DNA from: Chlorophyllum brunneum
Lineage: Eukaryota; Basidiomycota; Agaricomycetes; Agaricales; Agaricaceae
Length of the DNA: 64,000 nt
Assembly (NCBI GenBank): GCA_963576785.1
Contig: OY756142.1
Location: 2,480,001-2,544,000, forward strand
Direction of reading: 5' to 3'
Part shown: positions 53,714 to 63,131 of the stretch, in pieces
Layout of the letters: the number at the start of each line of letters is the position of its first letter
Position numbering within the stretch: the first letter of the stretch is position 1
The notes under the pieces: model-generated
Told to the model about the DNA's origin: nothing
Seen by the model: only the letters and a program-made list of their open reading frames with translations
The model's database searches: none
Position numbers and translations under genes: made by a program

Positions 53714-55693
53714 ATGCCTACTCGCAGTTTGAGGAGGAGGACGAGTGCCCATTGCGAGGCCTCCTCAGATGACAACGACATGGCCACTGCCTTTGAGGCA
53801 GCAGCCGGTCCCCCCCCCAGGTCCACCCCAGGCCCTTACTCTCTGGGTATCCCCCCCTACGGTAGCAGTGCCAGGGATACCTATGCCCCCGCAGTTCCCC
53901 TTCAGCAGAGGGGACACACTCCATCGCGACACGGGTCCCCAACCCCCTCTCAACCTATCCCAGCTCCTGGTGCAGAAGCCAGGGCTTCGTCCCTCCCCCC
54001 GTCTTCCCCTCCTCCCGCCTCTCCGGAGGACATGGAACAGGACGACCAGGAGGAGCCTACCGCCGCCCCCCTCTCTATCCTGGGCATCAATATTAGTGCC
54101 AGAGAGGACGCCGATGCGATCCAATGGTCGCTCGAGATTGTTACCGACTTCATGAAGACAGCGCATCTCATTCCCCAGGAGGACGCTCCGTCCTTCCGTC
54201 CCATCGCCTCTCAACTATCTGAGATAGTCCAGACGGTCGCATCCTCCCCCATGTGGCATGAAACCTACACAGGGGCGAGTGACTCTCTCTCCCTGAGGGA
54301 CTCAATCGCTTCGGCGTTTCCTGCTCTCCCAGTGGTGACTTATAGGCCCCCGGCTACCCCCCCCAGGGTTCCGGGACCTTCTATCCTCGCCCCCCCCCAG
54401 CACAGAGCCCCTGTGCAGGAGGAGGACGACCTTATGGACCCGGAGAAGACTCCGGTCAAACGCCCGTGCACGGACCCTAAGGGGAAGGCGCCAGTCCGAC
54501 CTGTTAAGGCTCCTACGAAGCCTCAGGTCCCCTACGAGAGGCCCTCTGGACCTCCTCCCTCCACGATCGCTTCGAAGCCTAAGCCAGGACAGAAGGCTTA
54601 TTCGGCTGCAGTGAAACAACCGGCTTCATCCAAGTCTGGGGCAGAACCGTTTTCTGCATTGAAAGCAGCCTTCCCCCATCTCTCTGCAGAGCAGCTCCTC
54701 AGCCTTCATTCGCAGGCTGAGGCTGCAAAGCAATCCCCCTCGTCGAATGCTCACCCTAAGAAGCCAGCGTTCACGATTCCCGGACCGTCGCGAAAGCAGG
54801 TCCTAGTTTCCTATGAAGACAAGTTGAATGCCTCGGCTGGTCTCCATACTCTTACCCAGCAGGCCTGTAAGGCGCTGAAGGCTGGGAGAAGCTCTCTGAT
54901 CATGGAAGGTGCCACGCTTGCGTACGATGGCTATTCCATGGCCACCAACAAACTTGTCACGACCAAGGACATTGAGATCCTCAGGGTGTTGGTTGAACGT
55001 CTGTCCCCTCCAGGAGCCCCCTTCTGGATCGGACTCCCATCTTCGGTGTCGTACCTCCGTGTGGTTGACGTCCTGTATCTCAAGAACTCCGCCGCTGGAG
55101 TTCAGTGTACCCCAGCAGACGTTGAGGAGGTCCTTACCTCGTCAGTGCATGCTCCCCTTATCAGCCTGAAGGGTCCCCCTAGGCTGGTGCGCAACTCCAA
55201 GACGTCTGACTCATGTACGGCGTTTTTTGACATCTGGGACTCCATGAGGGGTACCCGAGCTCTCGGTCTTCTGAATAAGAAGATCATGTTTGGGAACAAG
55301 CAGTGCGTTATACTCTCTGCTAACCCTCGTTGTAATGAGTCGCTGTGTACCCGCTGTTACAAGTGGGGCCACGCCTCCTCCTGGTGCAAGGCCGATGGCC
55401 CGGCATGTCCCGACTGTGGTGGTGCACACTCTCGTGCCAATCACTGCACCTTTGCTCTGTATTGTAAGGGGCAACCGAAGGCTACACCTCTGGTTCCTGC
55501 TACCCCTGTTGGTCAACCGTTCCCCTATCCTCCTCATTGTCGTAACTGCAAGAAGGAGTATCCCGCTGATTCCAGGAAGTGCGCTTTCTGGAACCACAAA
55601 CACGACCGGGCCTGGCTGACAGCCTGTTATCGAGAGGTGCGTGACAGACGTCGTCACTCTCCCATCCCCCCTCATAACCCCCCTTATGTCTAG
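53714..55693 (+). CDS. LINE ORF1, gag-like zinc-knuckle protein (intact)
   Basis: This is a 659-aa protein starting at the first ATG (MPTRSLRRR). An Arg-rich start and acidic patch lead into a Pro/Ser/Ala-rich half (to about residue 330), then a conserved central domain (about 365-530, VLVSYEDKLNASAG onward) that I cannot name. Zinc knuckle 1 is C545-x2-C548-x4-H553-x4-C558. A second cluster has C565, C568, H572, H577 and C584. The third reads CRNCKKEYPADSRKC. In this copy residue 616 is Tyr where all other B copies have His (CAT to TAT), so the third knuckle has lost a ligand. The protein should bind element RNA in the RNP. The last 8 nt overlap ORF2. There is no stop or frameshift. Confidence 0.93.
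   Translation: MPTRSLRRRTSAHCEASSDDNDMATAFEAAAGPPPRSTPGPYSLGIPPYGSSARDTYAPAVPLQQRGHTPSRHGSPTPSQPIPAPGAEARASSLPPSSPPPASPEDMEQDDQEEPTAAPLSILGINISAREDADAIQWSLEIVTDFMKTAHLIPQEDAPSFRPIASQLSEIVQTVASSPMWHETYTGASDSLSLRDSIASAFPALPVVTYRPPATPPRVPGPSILAPPQHRAPVQEEDDLMDPEKTPVKRPCTDPKGKAPVRPVKAPTKPQVPYERPSGPPPSTIASKPKPGQKAYSAAVKQPASSKSGAEPFSALKAAFPHLSAEQLLSLHSQAEAAKQSPSSNAHPKKPAFTIPGPSRKQVLVSYEDKLNASAGLHTLTQQACKALKAGRSSLIMEGATLAYDGYSMATNKLVTTKDIEILRVLVERLSPPGAPFWIGLPSSVSYLRVVDVLYLKNSAAGVQCTPADVEEVLTSSVHAPLISLKGPPRLVRNSKTSDSCTAFFDIWDSMRGTRALGLLNKKIMFGNKQCVILSANPRCNESLCTRCYKWGHASSWCKADGPACPDCGGAHSRANHCTFALYCKGQPKATPLVPATPVGQPFPYPPHCRNCKKEYPADSRKCAFWNHKHDRAWLTACYREVRDRRRHSPIPPHNPPYV
55686..55693 (+). promoter_or_regulatory. 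ORF1/ORF2 8-nt overlap ATGTCTAG
   Basis: The ORF2 ATG overlaps the ORF1 TAG, in the +1 frame, exactly as in the other family B copies and with the same spacing as family A (ATGAATAG at 18071-18078). It is a likely site of termination-reinitiation. A GTG 45 nt upstream would extend ORF2, but the conserved ATG is preferred. Confidence 0.65.
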
Positions 55694-58600
55694 GAACAAC
55701 CTGGACTGTCTGGAGGGCGTTAGGGTCTTTAGTTTTAATGTCGTGAAATCGTACATCTACGTTGATACACTGCTTGAGAAATTGAAGGAAGACTTTGATA
55801 TTCTCTTTTTCCAAGAACCCCTGTGGAGGTTCATCTGCACCACTCCCTCGACCACTGATGTGGAAGGGGATGACGTTACTGGCGCACCTAAGCACCCTGA
55901 CTGGCTCATGGTGGTGCGCCCCCCTACCCAGGGATCCCTGCCCCAAGTGATGGCGTATGTACACACTCGGCTGCAACGTCTAAGGCCATCAATGAGGAGG
56001 GACCTCGTGGATCACCCTGACATCTTGGCACTGATGCTCTTCACTGATGCGAAGGCCCTCAATTTCCTGAACGTCTACTCAGATGATCAGCATACCACCA
56101 TCAACTTCCTTCATGGGAAGGTAGATGCTCTCCCCCCATTCGACTTTATGAGTGGGGACTTTAACTGTCATTCTTCGGAGTGGGACCCTGAGGTTCTGCA
56201 TCATCGAACGACAGCTCATAGGCTCATGGAAATGAGCTGCGATCTTGGCCTCGATTTGGTTATGCCAACCAACCTGGGTCCGACATTTATTTCCCACAAC
56301 CCAGATCTCCACCCATCGGTGATCGATCTGGTGTTTGTCTCATCTCCCGATGCATCAAGGACCTTTCCTTATCGGGACATATCTATGCAGGGTACTTCAG
56401 ATCATGTTCCACTGACTGTCTCCCTTCCCATCACCCCTGTTGATGTCGGGGTTGTCAAGTCTGTCCTACCAAGGGGCTCCGACAAAGAGAAGGCCTTTTT
56501 GGGACACGTCATTGATGAGGTGACTGATCTTTCTGATCGTCCCTCTCCGGAATCCCCGGATCAAGTGGATGCCCTGGCTTCGGCCGTGGCTGAAGCCTTC
56601 TCCGACGCGTGGACACACCACTCGAAGGAGATCCGGATTACGCGCTGCACTTGTCCCTGGTGGGACAAGGTGTGTGCTACTTCCTTCTCCAGGTACCAGG
56701 ACTCTCGTAGTCGGGGTGACTGGGGGGACTTTAGGCGAGCTCGTGCAGCTGCCAAGCGCCGATTCTTCGACTCTAAGATTGAGGAAATCGCTTCCACTAA
56801 CAAGCGGCCATGGGACCTTATGGAATGGGTCAAGGCACGCAAGTTACCTCCCTGTGAGGCTATCCAGTTTAATGGACGGCCTTGTCATACTATGGACTCT
56901 CTCTGGGATGCCCTCCACTCAACATACAACTCCGCTGCTGATCGGCGGTGTGATGCGTCTGTCCTCGACCCCCTCCCCGACCTTCCAGTCCGGGAGTGGG
57001 CCCCCTTCTCGGCGTTGGAACTCAAGGAGGCTTTGTCCTCTTGTTCTAATACGTCCTCTCCAGGTCCGGACCATGTTACATGGTCCCATCTGAAGTACAT
57101 TGTCATCGATGAAGATTGCTTGACGGTGTTCCTGCGTTTGGCCAACGCCTGCCTCTCGGTGGGGCATTGGCCACGCAGCTTTAAGGAGTCGCTCTCGGTT
57201 ATCATTCCGAAGCCGGGGAAGCCCTCCTACTCTACCCCCAAGGCATTCAGGCCAATTGTCCTCCTGAACACGCTTGGTAAACTGGTTGAGAAAATGCTTT
57301 CCAACTGCATCCAGTTTGATGCCATTAAACATGACATCTTTCATCCCCACCAACTTGGAGGCATTCGCCAACGTTCCACTGAGGACACCGGGTTGTTCCT
57401 TACTCACCTAGTTTGCGCTGGGTGGGCTAAAGGTCTCAAGACGAGTGTGGTTGCTTTTGACATCGCTCAGTTCTTTCCCTCTCTTAACCATGAGATGCTC
57501 ATGGCTATTCTTTCCAAGCAGGGGTTCCCACTTAACGTGCGAACCTTCTTTGCTTCGTATTTGGTGGGCCGTTCCACTGTTTACACATGGAATGGCTTCT
57601 CCTCTGACCCCCGAGGTGCAGATGTGGGCGTCGGGCAGGGCTCTGCCATGTCCCCCGTCCTCTCTGGCCTCTATATCACGCCTCTCATGAAGGTTTTTGA
57701 CTTGCGGATCACTTCCCCTGGGAGTACTCTGCTGTCGTATGTCGATGACGGTACCGTCGTTGCCCAGGCTAAGACCTGGGACGAGAACTTGGATACCCTC
57801 AAGGGGGCATACATCGTTCTCTTCAATCTTTTTGTAGCGTTCGCACTTGTCATGGAGCATGACAAGTCTGAGCTCTTCCACTTCTCTAGGAAGCCTGGAG
57901 ACGTCAATCCCCCCCTTGACTTAGGCTTCGGTCCATTCACAGGGGACACTCCTCTTCGCCCTAAGACCTATTGGAGGTACCTGGGCTTCTACTTTGATCG
58001 TGCCCTGAATTTTCAGGAACATGTTCGACATTATTCTACCAAAGCCCTCTCCACCGTGAAAGTGATGGGGATGCTGGGTAACTCCTCCCGCGGTCTGACC
58101 CCCAGGCAGAAGCGGCTCCTCTTCAGGTCATGTGTCGTGCCTATCGCGACATATGGCTTCCGTCTGTGGTATTTTGATAAGGCTTGGTGTAAGGGCCTCA
58201 TCAAATCCCTAAACACTATGCAATGCAAGGCTGCATTGTGGATCACCGGCACGTTCTGCACCTCCCCATCTGGCAGCACCGAGGCCCTCGCTGGCCTCAT
58301 CCCCATCCACCTCCATCTGAAAAAGTTGGCCTCAAGAGTGAACTACCGTCTCTCCACCCTCTCCGATACTCACTCTCTTCGATCCCTCCTCGATCGTCCG
58401 AACGCCAAGGGTGCCCCCCCGCACCCTCTCTCCATCTCCCTCCTGTCTGACCGTCTTGTCGGTCGGGTCAAGGGTTCCCTTATGGAAGCTGTTTCCGTGC
58501 TCCCATCCCTTACTGAACAGTTTGACCCCTGCTCTGCAGTGGCTCAGCCTGGTCACCATCTCCTGGACTGCTTTGCGGCCCAGGTCTCCTTCCACGACTC

Positions 58601-59552
58601 TCCTTGCTCACGTAATGAGAGAGCTGTGCATATAAGGCATCTGAACAGCACCCTGGACCGTGCCAATGCCAACCCTTGGGTTCTTACTGTGGCCACAGAC
58701 GCCAGTCTACCACTGTGGGGGGAATTCCAGGCAGTCTCCGCTGCCCATATCTACTGGTCGGGCCAGTGTGTCTTTCAGACGAAACATGCAGCAGGTCGAG
58801 TGACGGCTCCTGATGCTGAGCTGTATGCTATCCGGATCGCAATTGGAAAGGCCACCAGCCTTCCTGATTGTGACTCCATTGTCTTGTTCACTGACTCTCT
58901 TGGCTCGGCCAAGAGAGCGGTGGACCCTTCCGTTCACTCGGGTCAGGCTCATTTGCTTGCCGTGTGCAACGCTCTCATGGAGTGGTTCGAGGGCCACCCC
59001 GAACGCTCTATTCACATCTGGCACACCTACTCTTCGGAGAAGTGGGCCATTCATGGTACCGTACACCAATACTGCACCGAACTTCAGGTCGCTGCGGGTT
59101 CCCGTCCGCAGACCTCCCTTGACTCCCTTCGTCAGAGGGCCGTCAAATCCTGCCAGGATGCCTGGATCACTCGATTCCAGGATCCTACTTACTCGGGTAG
59201 CCAGTTCATGGCTCTCGAAGGGCATAACAGTAAGCCCCTCCAGCCCACCTACCTCCATGGAGGTTCGTGGCTGCCTTCCGCCGCAGCAGAGTCCAACTCG
59301 CTGTCTGCCTGCATGTGTAGGGTTATACTCAACCATGTGCCTATCGGGGCCTATAGGTCTCGATTCTTCCAGGATGAACCATTTTGGTGTCCATGCGGGG
59401 CTCCCTTCGAGTCCTGTGTACATATTCTTACCAACTGCGGTTGGTTTGACACCTCTCGGGGGTACCCTGCTACGCCGGGTGCCCTTGTCAAGTTCTTGAA
59501 AGCAAACCCCCAGGCGTTCACTTTCCCATCCATTTCCCAGGGAATTGGATAA
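55686..59552 (+). CDS. LINE ORF2 polyprotein: endonuclease, RT, RNase H (intact)
   Basis: This is a 1288-aa enzyme for target-primed reverse transcription, with no stop or frameshift. The APE-type endonuclease lies at residues 1-245, with E44 (FFQEPLW), D158-x-N160 (SGDFNCHS) and D239-H240 (SDHVPL). The RT spans about 490-760, with motif A D592 (FDIAQFFPSL), motif B GQGSAMSPVLSGLY near 650 and YVDD at 685-688. The RNase H spans about 1000-1130, with D1005 (ATDAS), E1045 (DAEL), D1070 (FTDS) and a candidate His near 1123. The C-terminal zinc knuckle is C1235, C1237, H1246, C1251. All expected catalytic residues are present, so this copy could supply activity to truncated relatives. Whether it is expressed is unknown. 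Confidence 0.95.
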   Translation: MSRNNLDCLEGVRVFSFNVVKSYIYVDTLLEKLKEDFDILFFQEPLWRFICTTPSTTDVEGDDVTGAPKHPDWLMVVRPPTQGSLPQVMAYVHTRLQRLRPSMRRDLVDHPDILALMLFTDAKALNFLNVYSDDQHTTINFLHGKVDALPPFDFMSGDFNCHSSEWDPEVLHHRTTAHRLMEMSCDLGLDLVMPTNLGPTFISHNPDLHPSVIDLVFVSSPDASRTFPYRDISMQGTSDHVPLTVSLPITPVDVGVVKSVLPRGSDKEKAFLGHVIDEVTDLSDRPSPESPDQVDALASAVAEAFSDAWTHHSKEIRITRCTCPWWDKVCATSFSRYQDSRSRGDWGDFRRARAAAKRRFFDSKIEEIASTNKRPWDLMEWVKARKLPPCEAIQFNGRPCHTMDSLWDALHSTYNSAADRRCDASVLDPLPDLPVREWAPFSALELKEALSSCSNTSSPGPDHVTWSHLKYIVIDEDCLTVFLRLANACLSVGHWPRSFKESLSVIIPKPGKPSYSTPKAFRPIVLLNTLGKLVEKMLSNCIQFDAIKHDIFHPHQLGGIRQRSTEDTGLFLTHLVCAGWAKGLKTSVVAFDIAQFFPSLNHEMLMAILSKQGFPLNVRTFFASYLVGRSTVYTWNGFSSDPRGADVGVGQGSAMSPVLSGLYITPLMKVFDLRITSPGSTLLSYVDDGTVVAQAKTWDENLDTLKGAYIVLFNLFVAFALVMEHDKSELFHFSRKPGDVNPPLDLGFGPFTGDTPLRPKTYWRYLGFYFDRALNFQEHVRHYSTKALSTVKVMGMLGNSSRGLTPRQKRLLFRSCVVPIATYGFRLWYFDKAWCKGLIKSLNTMQCKAALWITGTFCTSPSGSTEALAGLIPIHLHLKKLASRVNYRLSTLSDTHSLRSLLDRPNAKGAPPHPLSISLLSDRLVGRVKGSLMEAVSVLPSLTEQFDPCSAVAQPGHHLLDCFAAQVSFHDSPCSRNERAVHIRHLNSTLDRANANPWVLTVATDASLPLWGEFQAVSAAHIYWSGQCVFQTKHAAGRVTAPDAELYAIRIAIGKATSLPDCDSIVLFTDSLGSAKRAVDPSVHSGQAHLLAVCNALMEWFEGHPERSIHIWHTYSSEKWAIHGTVHQYCTELQVAAGSRPQTSLDSLRQRAVKSCQDAWITRFQDPTYSGSQFMALEGHNSKPLQPTYLHGGSWLPSAAAESNSLSACMCRVILNHVPIGAYRSRFFQDEPFWCPCGAPFESCVHILTNCGWFDTSRGYPATPGALVKFLKANPQAFTFPSISQGIG

Positions 59553-59938
59553 CTGGCTCAGGGTAGGTGGGTTATTGTCCAGCACCGGTGGCCCCTGGCG
59601 AAGACTTGGTGACCGTCTCGATGACCGATGAACGGACCCGGACTCTGCGGTGACTAGGTGTGGTGAAGATGCCGATAGCCACACAAATGGTGTGGTCAAT
59701 TACTCTGGCAAGGGTGACCGTGGCTGGGGGACTGGGTCTTAGTAAAGGGGAGTTGGGGCTTAGCTGGGCTAGTAACTGGGTACGTCTCCACCGCCGGGCA
59801 TTTACAGTGAATTAACACCTACTGACCGGGCCTGGTCTTTGGACTGGGTCGCTGGTTGGGGGACCTCCCTGCCCACTCGCCTCCTCTGGCGTCCACCCCC
59901 CTCGCCCTCCGGGCTCGGGAGTAGGACGCAACTCCTCC

Positions 59939-59962
59939 TACCGTTGGTTTTGGGCAACGGTA
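59939..59962 (+). other. 3'-UTR hairpin of family B (B10)
   Basis: An 8-bp stem (TACCGTTG with CAACGGTA) surrounds an 8-nt loop, about 122 nt before the tail. Its position and sequence are the same as in B4. It is a candidate RNA signal for ORF2 recognition. Confidence 0.55.
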
Positions 59963-60093
59963 CTTTTGCTTGGTAGGGTGTAGCTACCACTTTCTCCGTA
60001 GATACCCGCTAGAGTACTCGTTTGTATTCCGGCCACAGGCTGTGTTCGAGCGCCGTGTAATAAATTGGCCTTAGGCCATGATTCAAAAAAAAA

Positions 60094-60539
60094 TCATTCC
60101 AAACTTGGGGAAGCCCTCCTACTCTACTCCCAAGACATTCAGGCCTATTGTCCTCCTGAACATGCTTGGTAAATTGGTTGAGAAAATGCTTTCCAACCAA
60201 ATCCAGTTTAATGCCATCAGGCATAATATCTTTCATCCCCATCAGCTCGGAGGCATCCACCAGCATTCCACTGAGGATGCTGGGCTGTTTCTTACCCACC
60301 TGGTTTGTACCGGGTAGGCTAAAGGTCTCAAGACAAGCATGGTCACTTTCGACATCGCTCAGTTCTTTCTCTCTTTGAACCATGAGATGCTTATGGCTAT
60401 ACTTGCCAAGCAGGGTTCCCACTGAATGTGAGGACCTTTTTTGCTTCATACTTGGTGGGCTGTTCCACTGTTTATACGTGGAACGGCTTCTCCTCCAACC
60501 TCCAGGGTGTAGATGTGGGCATTGGACAGGGCTCTGCCA
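60094..60539 (+). mobile_element. Family B LINE fragment (B11), first piece
   Basis: This decayed family B ORF2 begins in the early RT (PNLGKPSYSTPK, FRPIVLLNMLGKLVEKML). It has a TAG at 60315-60317 (TGG in sisters) and a missing G near 60413 that shifts the frame. It is interrupted at 60539 by A9 with a 15-bp duplication and continues at 60916-61380. Confidence 0.87.
60525..60539 (+). repeat. Target-site duplication of A9, left copy
   Basis: The 15 bp gacagggctctgcca in family B RT motif B (GQGSA codons) are repeated exactly at 60901-60915. Confidence 0.93.
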
Positions 60540-60863
60540 GTTTGTATTTAAGTCCAACACACCACCTGCCAGAGTTGGATAACGCGACGCGGCCCCTGCT
60601 AGCTCCCCACGTCTTCGACGTGTGTAGGAGTTAATTGCGAATTGATGCATACTCTCCTTAGGGGGGGGAGGCTAGGGGTCGCTCATTTTTCTGGTCTAGG
60701 ATTTGTGTGTCTGTGTGTGTTTCCGTGACCATTCACCCAGACCGCCTGTCGGCGGTCTAGTTTGGCCAGGGGAAAGCCTATCTTCGTATATTTTTACATT
60801 GTACCCTACATGTCACAGTAGATACAGGTCGACTGTGATCATGCACCACCTTAAACATGTTGA

Positions 60864-60900
<37 letters not shown>
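60540..60900 (+). mobile_element. Strongly 5'-truncated family A LINE (A9)
   Basis: This family A insertion is 361 bp long, with only the last 14 codons of ORF2 (stop TAA at 60580-60582), the 3' UTR with its hairpin (60739-60758) and an oligo(A) of 31. It is flanked by an exact 15-bp target duplication. It is the clearest example here of extreme 5' truncation. Confidence 0.94.
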
Positions 60901-60902
<2 letters not shown>

Positions 60903-60915
60903 CAGGGCTCTGCCA
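60901..60915 (+). repeat. Target-site duplication of A9, right copy
   Basis: This is an exact repeat of 60525-60539; family B ORF2 resumes after it. Confidence 0.93.
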
Positions 60916-61380
60916 TGTCCCCAGTCCTCTCTGGCCTCTATATCGCCCCTCTTATGAAGGTCTTCAATCTACGGTTTACTTCCCCTGGGAGTACTCTGTT
61001 ATTGTATGTTGATGATGGAACCATTGTTGCCCAGGCTAAAACATAGGACGAGAACTTGGACACCCTCAAGGGGGCATACATTGTTCTCTTCAATCTCTTT
61101 GTAGCATTTGCACTTGTCATGGAGCATGACAAGTCCAAGCTTTTCCACTTCTCCAGGAAGCCTGGGGATGTTAATCCCCCCCTTGACTTGGGCTTTGGTC
61201 TGTTCACAGGGGACACTCCTCTTCTCCCTAAGACCTACTGGAGGTACCTGGGCTTTTACTTCGACTGTGCCCTGAATTTTCAGGAGCATGTTCGACATTA
61301 CTCTACCAAGGCTCTCTCCACCATAAAAGCAATGGGGATGCTTGGCAACTCCTCCCGCGGTCTGACCCCCAAGTAGAACC
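60916..61380 (+). mobile_element. Family B LINE fragment (B11), second piece
   Basis: B11 ORF2 continues through the RT active site (YVDD near 61005-61016) to the LTPK region. A TAG at about 61044 (TGG in sisters) and a TAG at 61374-61376 (CAG in sisters) interrupt it. It is cut at 61380 by the interrupted oligo(T) of the minus-strand A10. Confidence 0.85.
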
Positions 61381-63131
61381 TTTTTTTATTTTTATTTTAT
61401 TTTTAAATCATCATGTTTAAGGTGGTGCATGATCGCAGTCCACCTGTATCTACTGTGACATGTAGACTACAAAGGTAGTGGTATACGAAGATAGGCTCTC
61501 CTCTGGCCGAACTAGACTGCCAACAGGCAGTCTGGGTGGACAGTCGCAGAGACACGCATGAACGCGTGAACCCTAGACCAGATATGCAAGCGACCCCTAG
61601 CCTCCCCTCCCTAGGGAGAGTATGTGTCAATTCGCAATTAACTCCTACACACGTCAGAGACATGGGGAGCTAGCAGGGGTCATGTTGCGTCATCCAACTC
61701 CCGCAAGCAGTGTGTTGGACTTAAATGCAAACGCAGAAGGATTGCACTTAAGGAAACCTACCAGCTGGTCAATAGAGACCGGCAGGCCACAACGTCTCTT
61801 GTACAAAGGACAAGAGCACAAGATATGAGTGCGAGTCTCCAAAGGAGCCCCACACCTGCAGCCAATAGGCTCTAGAGGATGAAACCGGGAGTGATACTCG
61901 CCGGTCAGTGCATGCCCGAGAATAGCACAGTTTGCTCTTGTCACTATGGACTGAGAGGGAAAAGAAGGAAGCCAAGAACCCCCCTGAAGGTATATTGGCT
62001 ATAGAAGTTTGTTCTTACTATCCTTGAGAGCAAGGCAGTTTGAACCACGATAAGAGGAGTCCTGGAAAGTAACTTTCCAGGCCTTCTGAATGGTTGCAAT
62101 GTTGAGTTTACGCAGCGAATCAATAGATGTTGCTGGACGATGTCCAGTGGCGATGTGAAGGTCAGTGGCAAATAAATGCACCTCCTGATGAATGGTCCAT
62201 TTCGCCGAAGATGGAACGGACCAGAAAGTGAGGGAGCGGTCAGGACGGCCCCTGAACCACTCCAACAAGAGACGACACACAGCCAGGGAATGTCCCTGGC
62301 CAGAATGTATGGACAGGTCAAGGGCTCACTTGGCAGAACCAATCGAGTCCGTAAAGACTGCAATATGTACTGCCTCAGAAACTGCCGCAGCAGTTCCCAA
62401 AGCCATACAAATGGCAAACAGTTCAGCATCTGGGGCTGTAACCTTCCCAGCTGGGTGATGCGTTGCATGAAGCAAACATGTCCCCCTATAAATGTGGGCA
62501 GCAGAAACTGCCTGGAAGTCCCCAACCAGCGGCAGACTCACGTCCGTCACTGCATAGACAACCTGTCTATCCTCACGATACCCACAAAGGGTATCATCAA
62601 GCAAATCCACCTGATGACCCACAGGGTTTCCACCAAGTGAGGCATCATATGCCTTATAAGTCACCTGGGCCGCATAGCGGTCCAGGAGACGAGAACCTGG
62701 CGGTGCTTCGAGCGCAAACGGCTCAAATGTCTCCGTTAAGTCTGGCAAATGCGAGTTTGCCTCTGTGACTGGCCCCTTGACCTTGACCGCCTGAGCGAGG
62801 GTCGTGAGAGTGATCAATCTGGGGTGTGGAACACATCCCCCAATGTACTGACACCCCATAATGGAGCGGACAGGGTGGTTCTCAGAAAGTGTGGCAACCC
62901 TGTGGACGGCACAGGTAGCCAGCTTCTTGAGATGAAGATGGATGGGGATGAGGCCAGCCAAGGCCTCAGCTCCTCCGGTAGGGCTGGTGCGGAATGCACC
63001 AGTGATTCATAATGTTGAGTTGTTTTAAAAGGGCCTTGTTACATACACCTTCATAAAACCATAGACGAAACCCATATGTAGCGATAGGCACTACACATGA
63101 GCAGTAGAGAGTTTTCTTCTGAGCAGGAAGA
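61381..63131 (-). mobile_element. Family A LINE 3' part (A10) of second R-A chimera
   Basis: This minus-strand family A copy runs from ORF2 after the RT active site (QKKTLYCSCVVPIATYGF) to the 3' UTR (61689-61405) and a T-interrupted A tail (61381-61404). Its 5' edge at 63131 is joined to R in the same orientation. The 3'-UTR hairpin at 61514-61533 has both arms changed in a pairing-preserving way. No target duplication is visible. Confidence 0.87.
61690..63131 (-). pseudogene. LINE ORF2 C-terminal fragment, several breaks
   Basis: This family A ORF2 fragment is read upstream to downstream. A deletion of about 20 bp near 63010 shifts the frame. A TGA at 62326-62328 replaces CGA (CpG transition) right after the FTDS motif, and a TAG at 61999-62001 replaces CAG. 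The RNase H (VTDVS for ATDAS, APDAEL, VFTDS) and the C-terminal knuckle CRCGAPLETRTHILCSC are recognisable. The TAA is at 61690-61692. It is not functional. Confidence 0.86.

Larger units (their letters stand above)
53585..60093 (+). mobile_element. Intact full-length family B LINE (B10)
   Basis: This is the only element in the window with both ORFs unbroken, about 6.5 kb. It has the 5' end CATCGCTTCTTTTCCCGG, a 5' UTR of 129 nt, ORF1 (53714-55693), ORF2 (55686-59552), a 3' UTR of 532 nt (59553-60084) with no gene but a hairpin (59939-59962) and the TAATAAAT/GGCCTTAGGCC terminus, and a short oligo(A) of 9 (60085-60093). Its flanks are two different family B ORF2 positions (53584 and 60094), so no 14-15 bp target duplication is found. 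It shares specific differences with B4, pointing to a common recent source. All catalytic motifs of ORF2 are conserved. Confidence 0.95.

Noticed and set aside
55641..55685. GTG start extending family B ORF2 by 15 codons
   Set aside because: Eukaryotic initiation at GTG is unlikely, and the extension lies in the ORF1 coding end.
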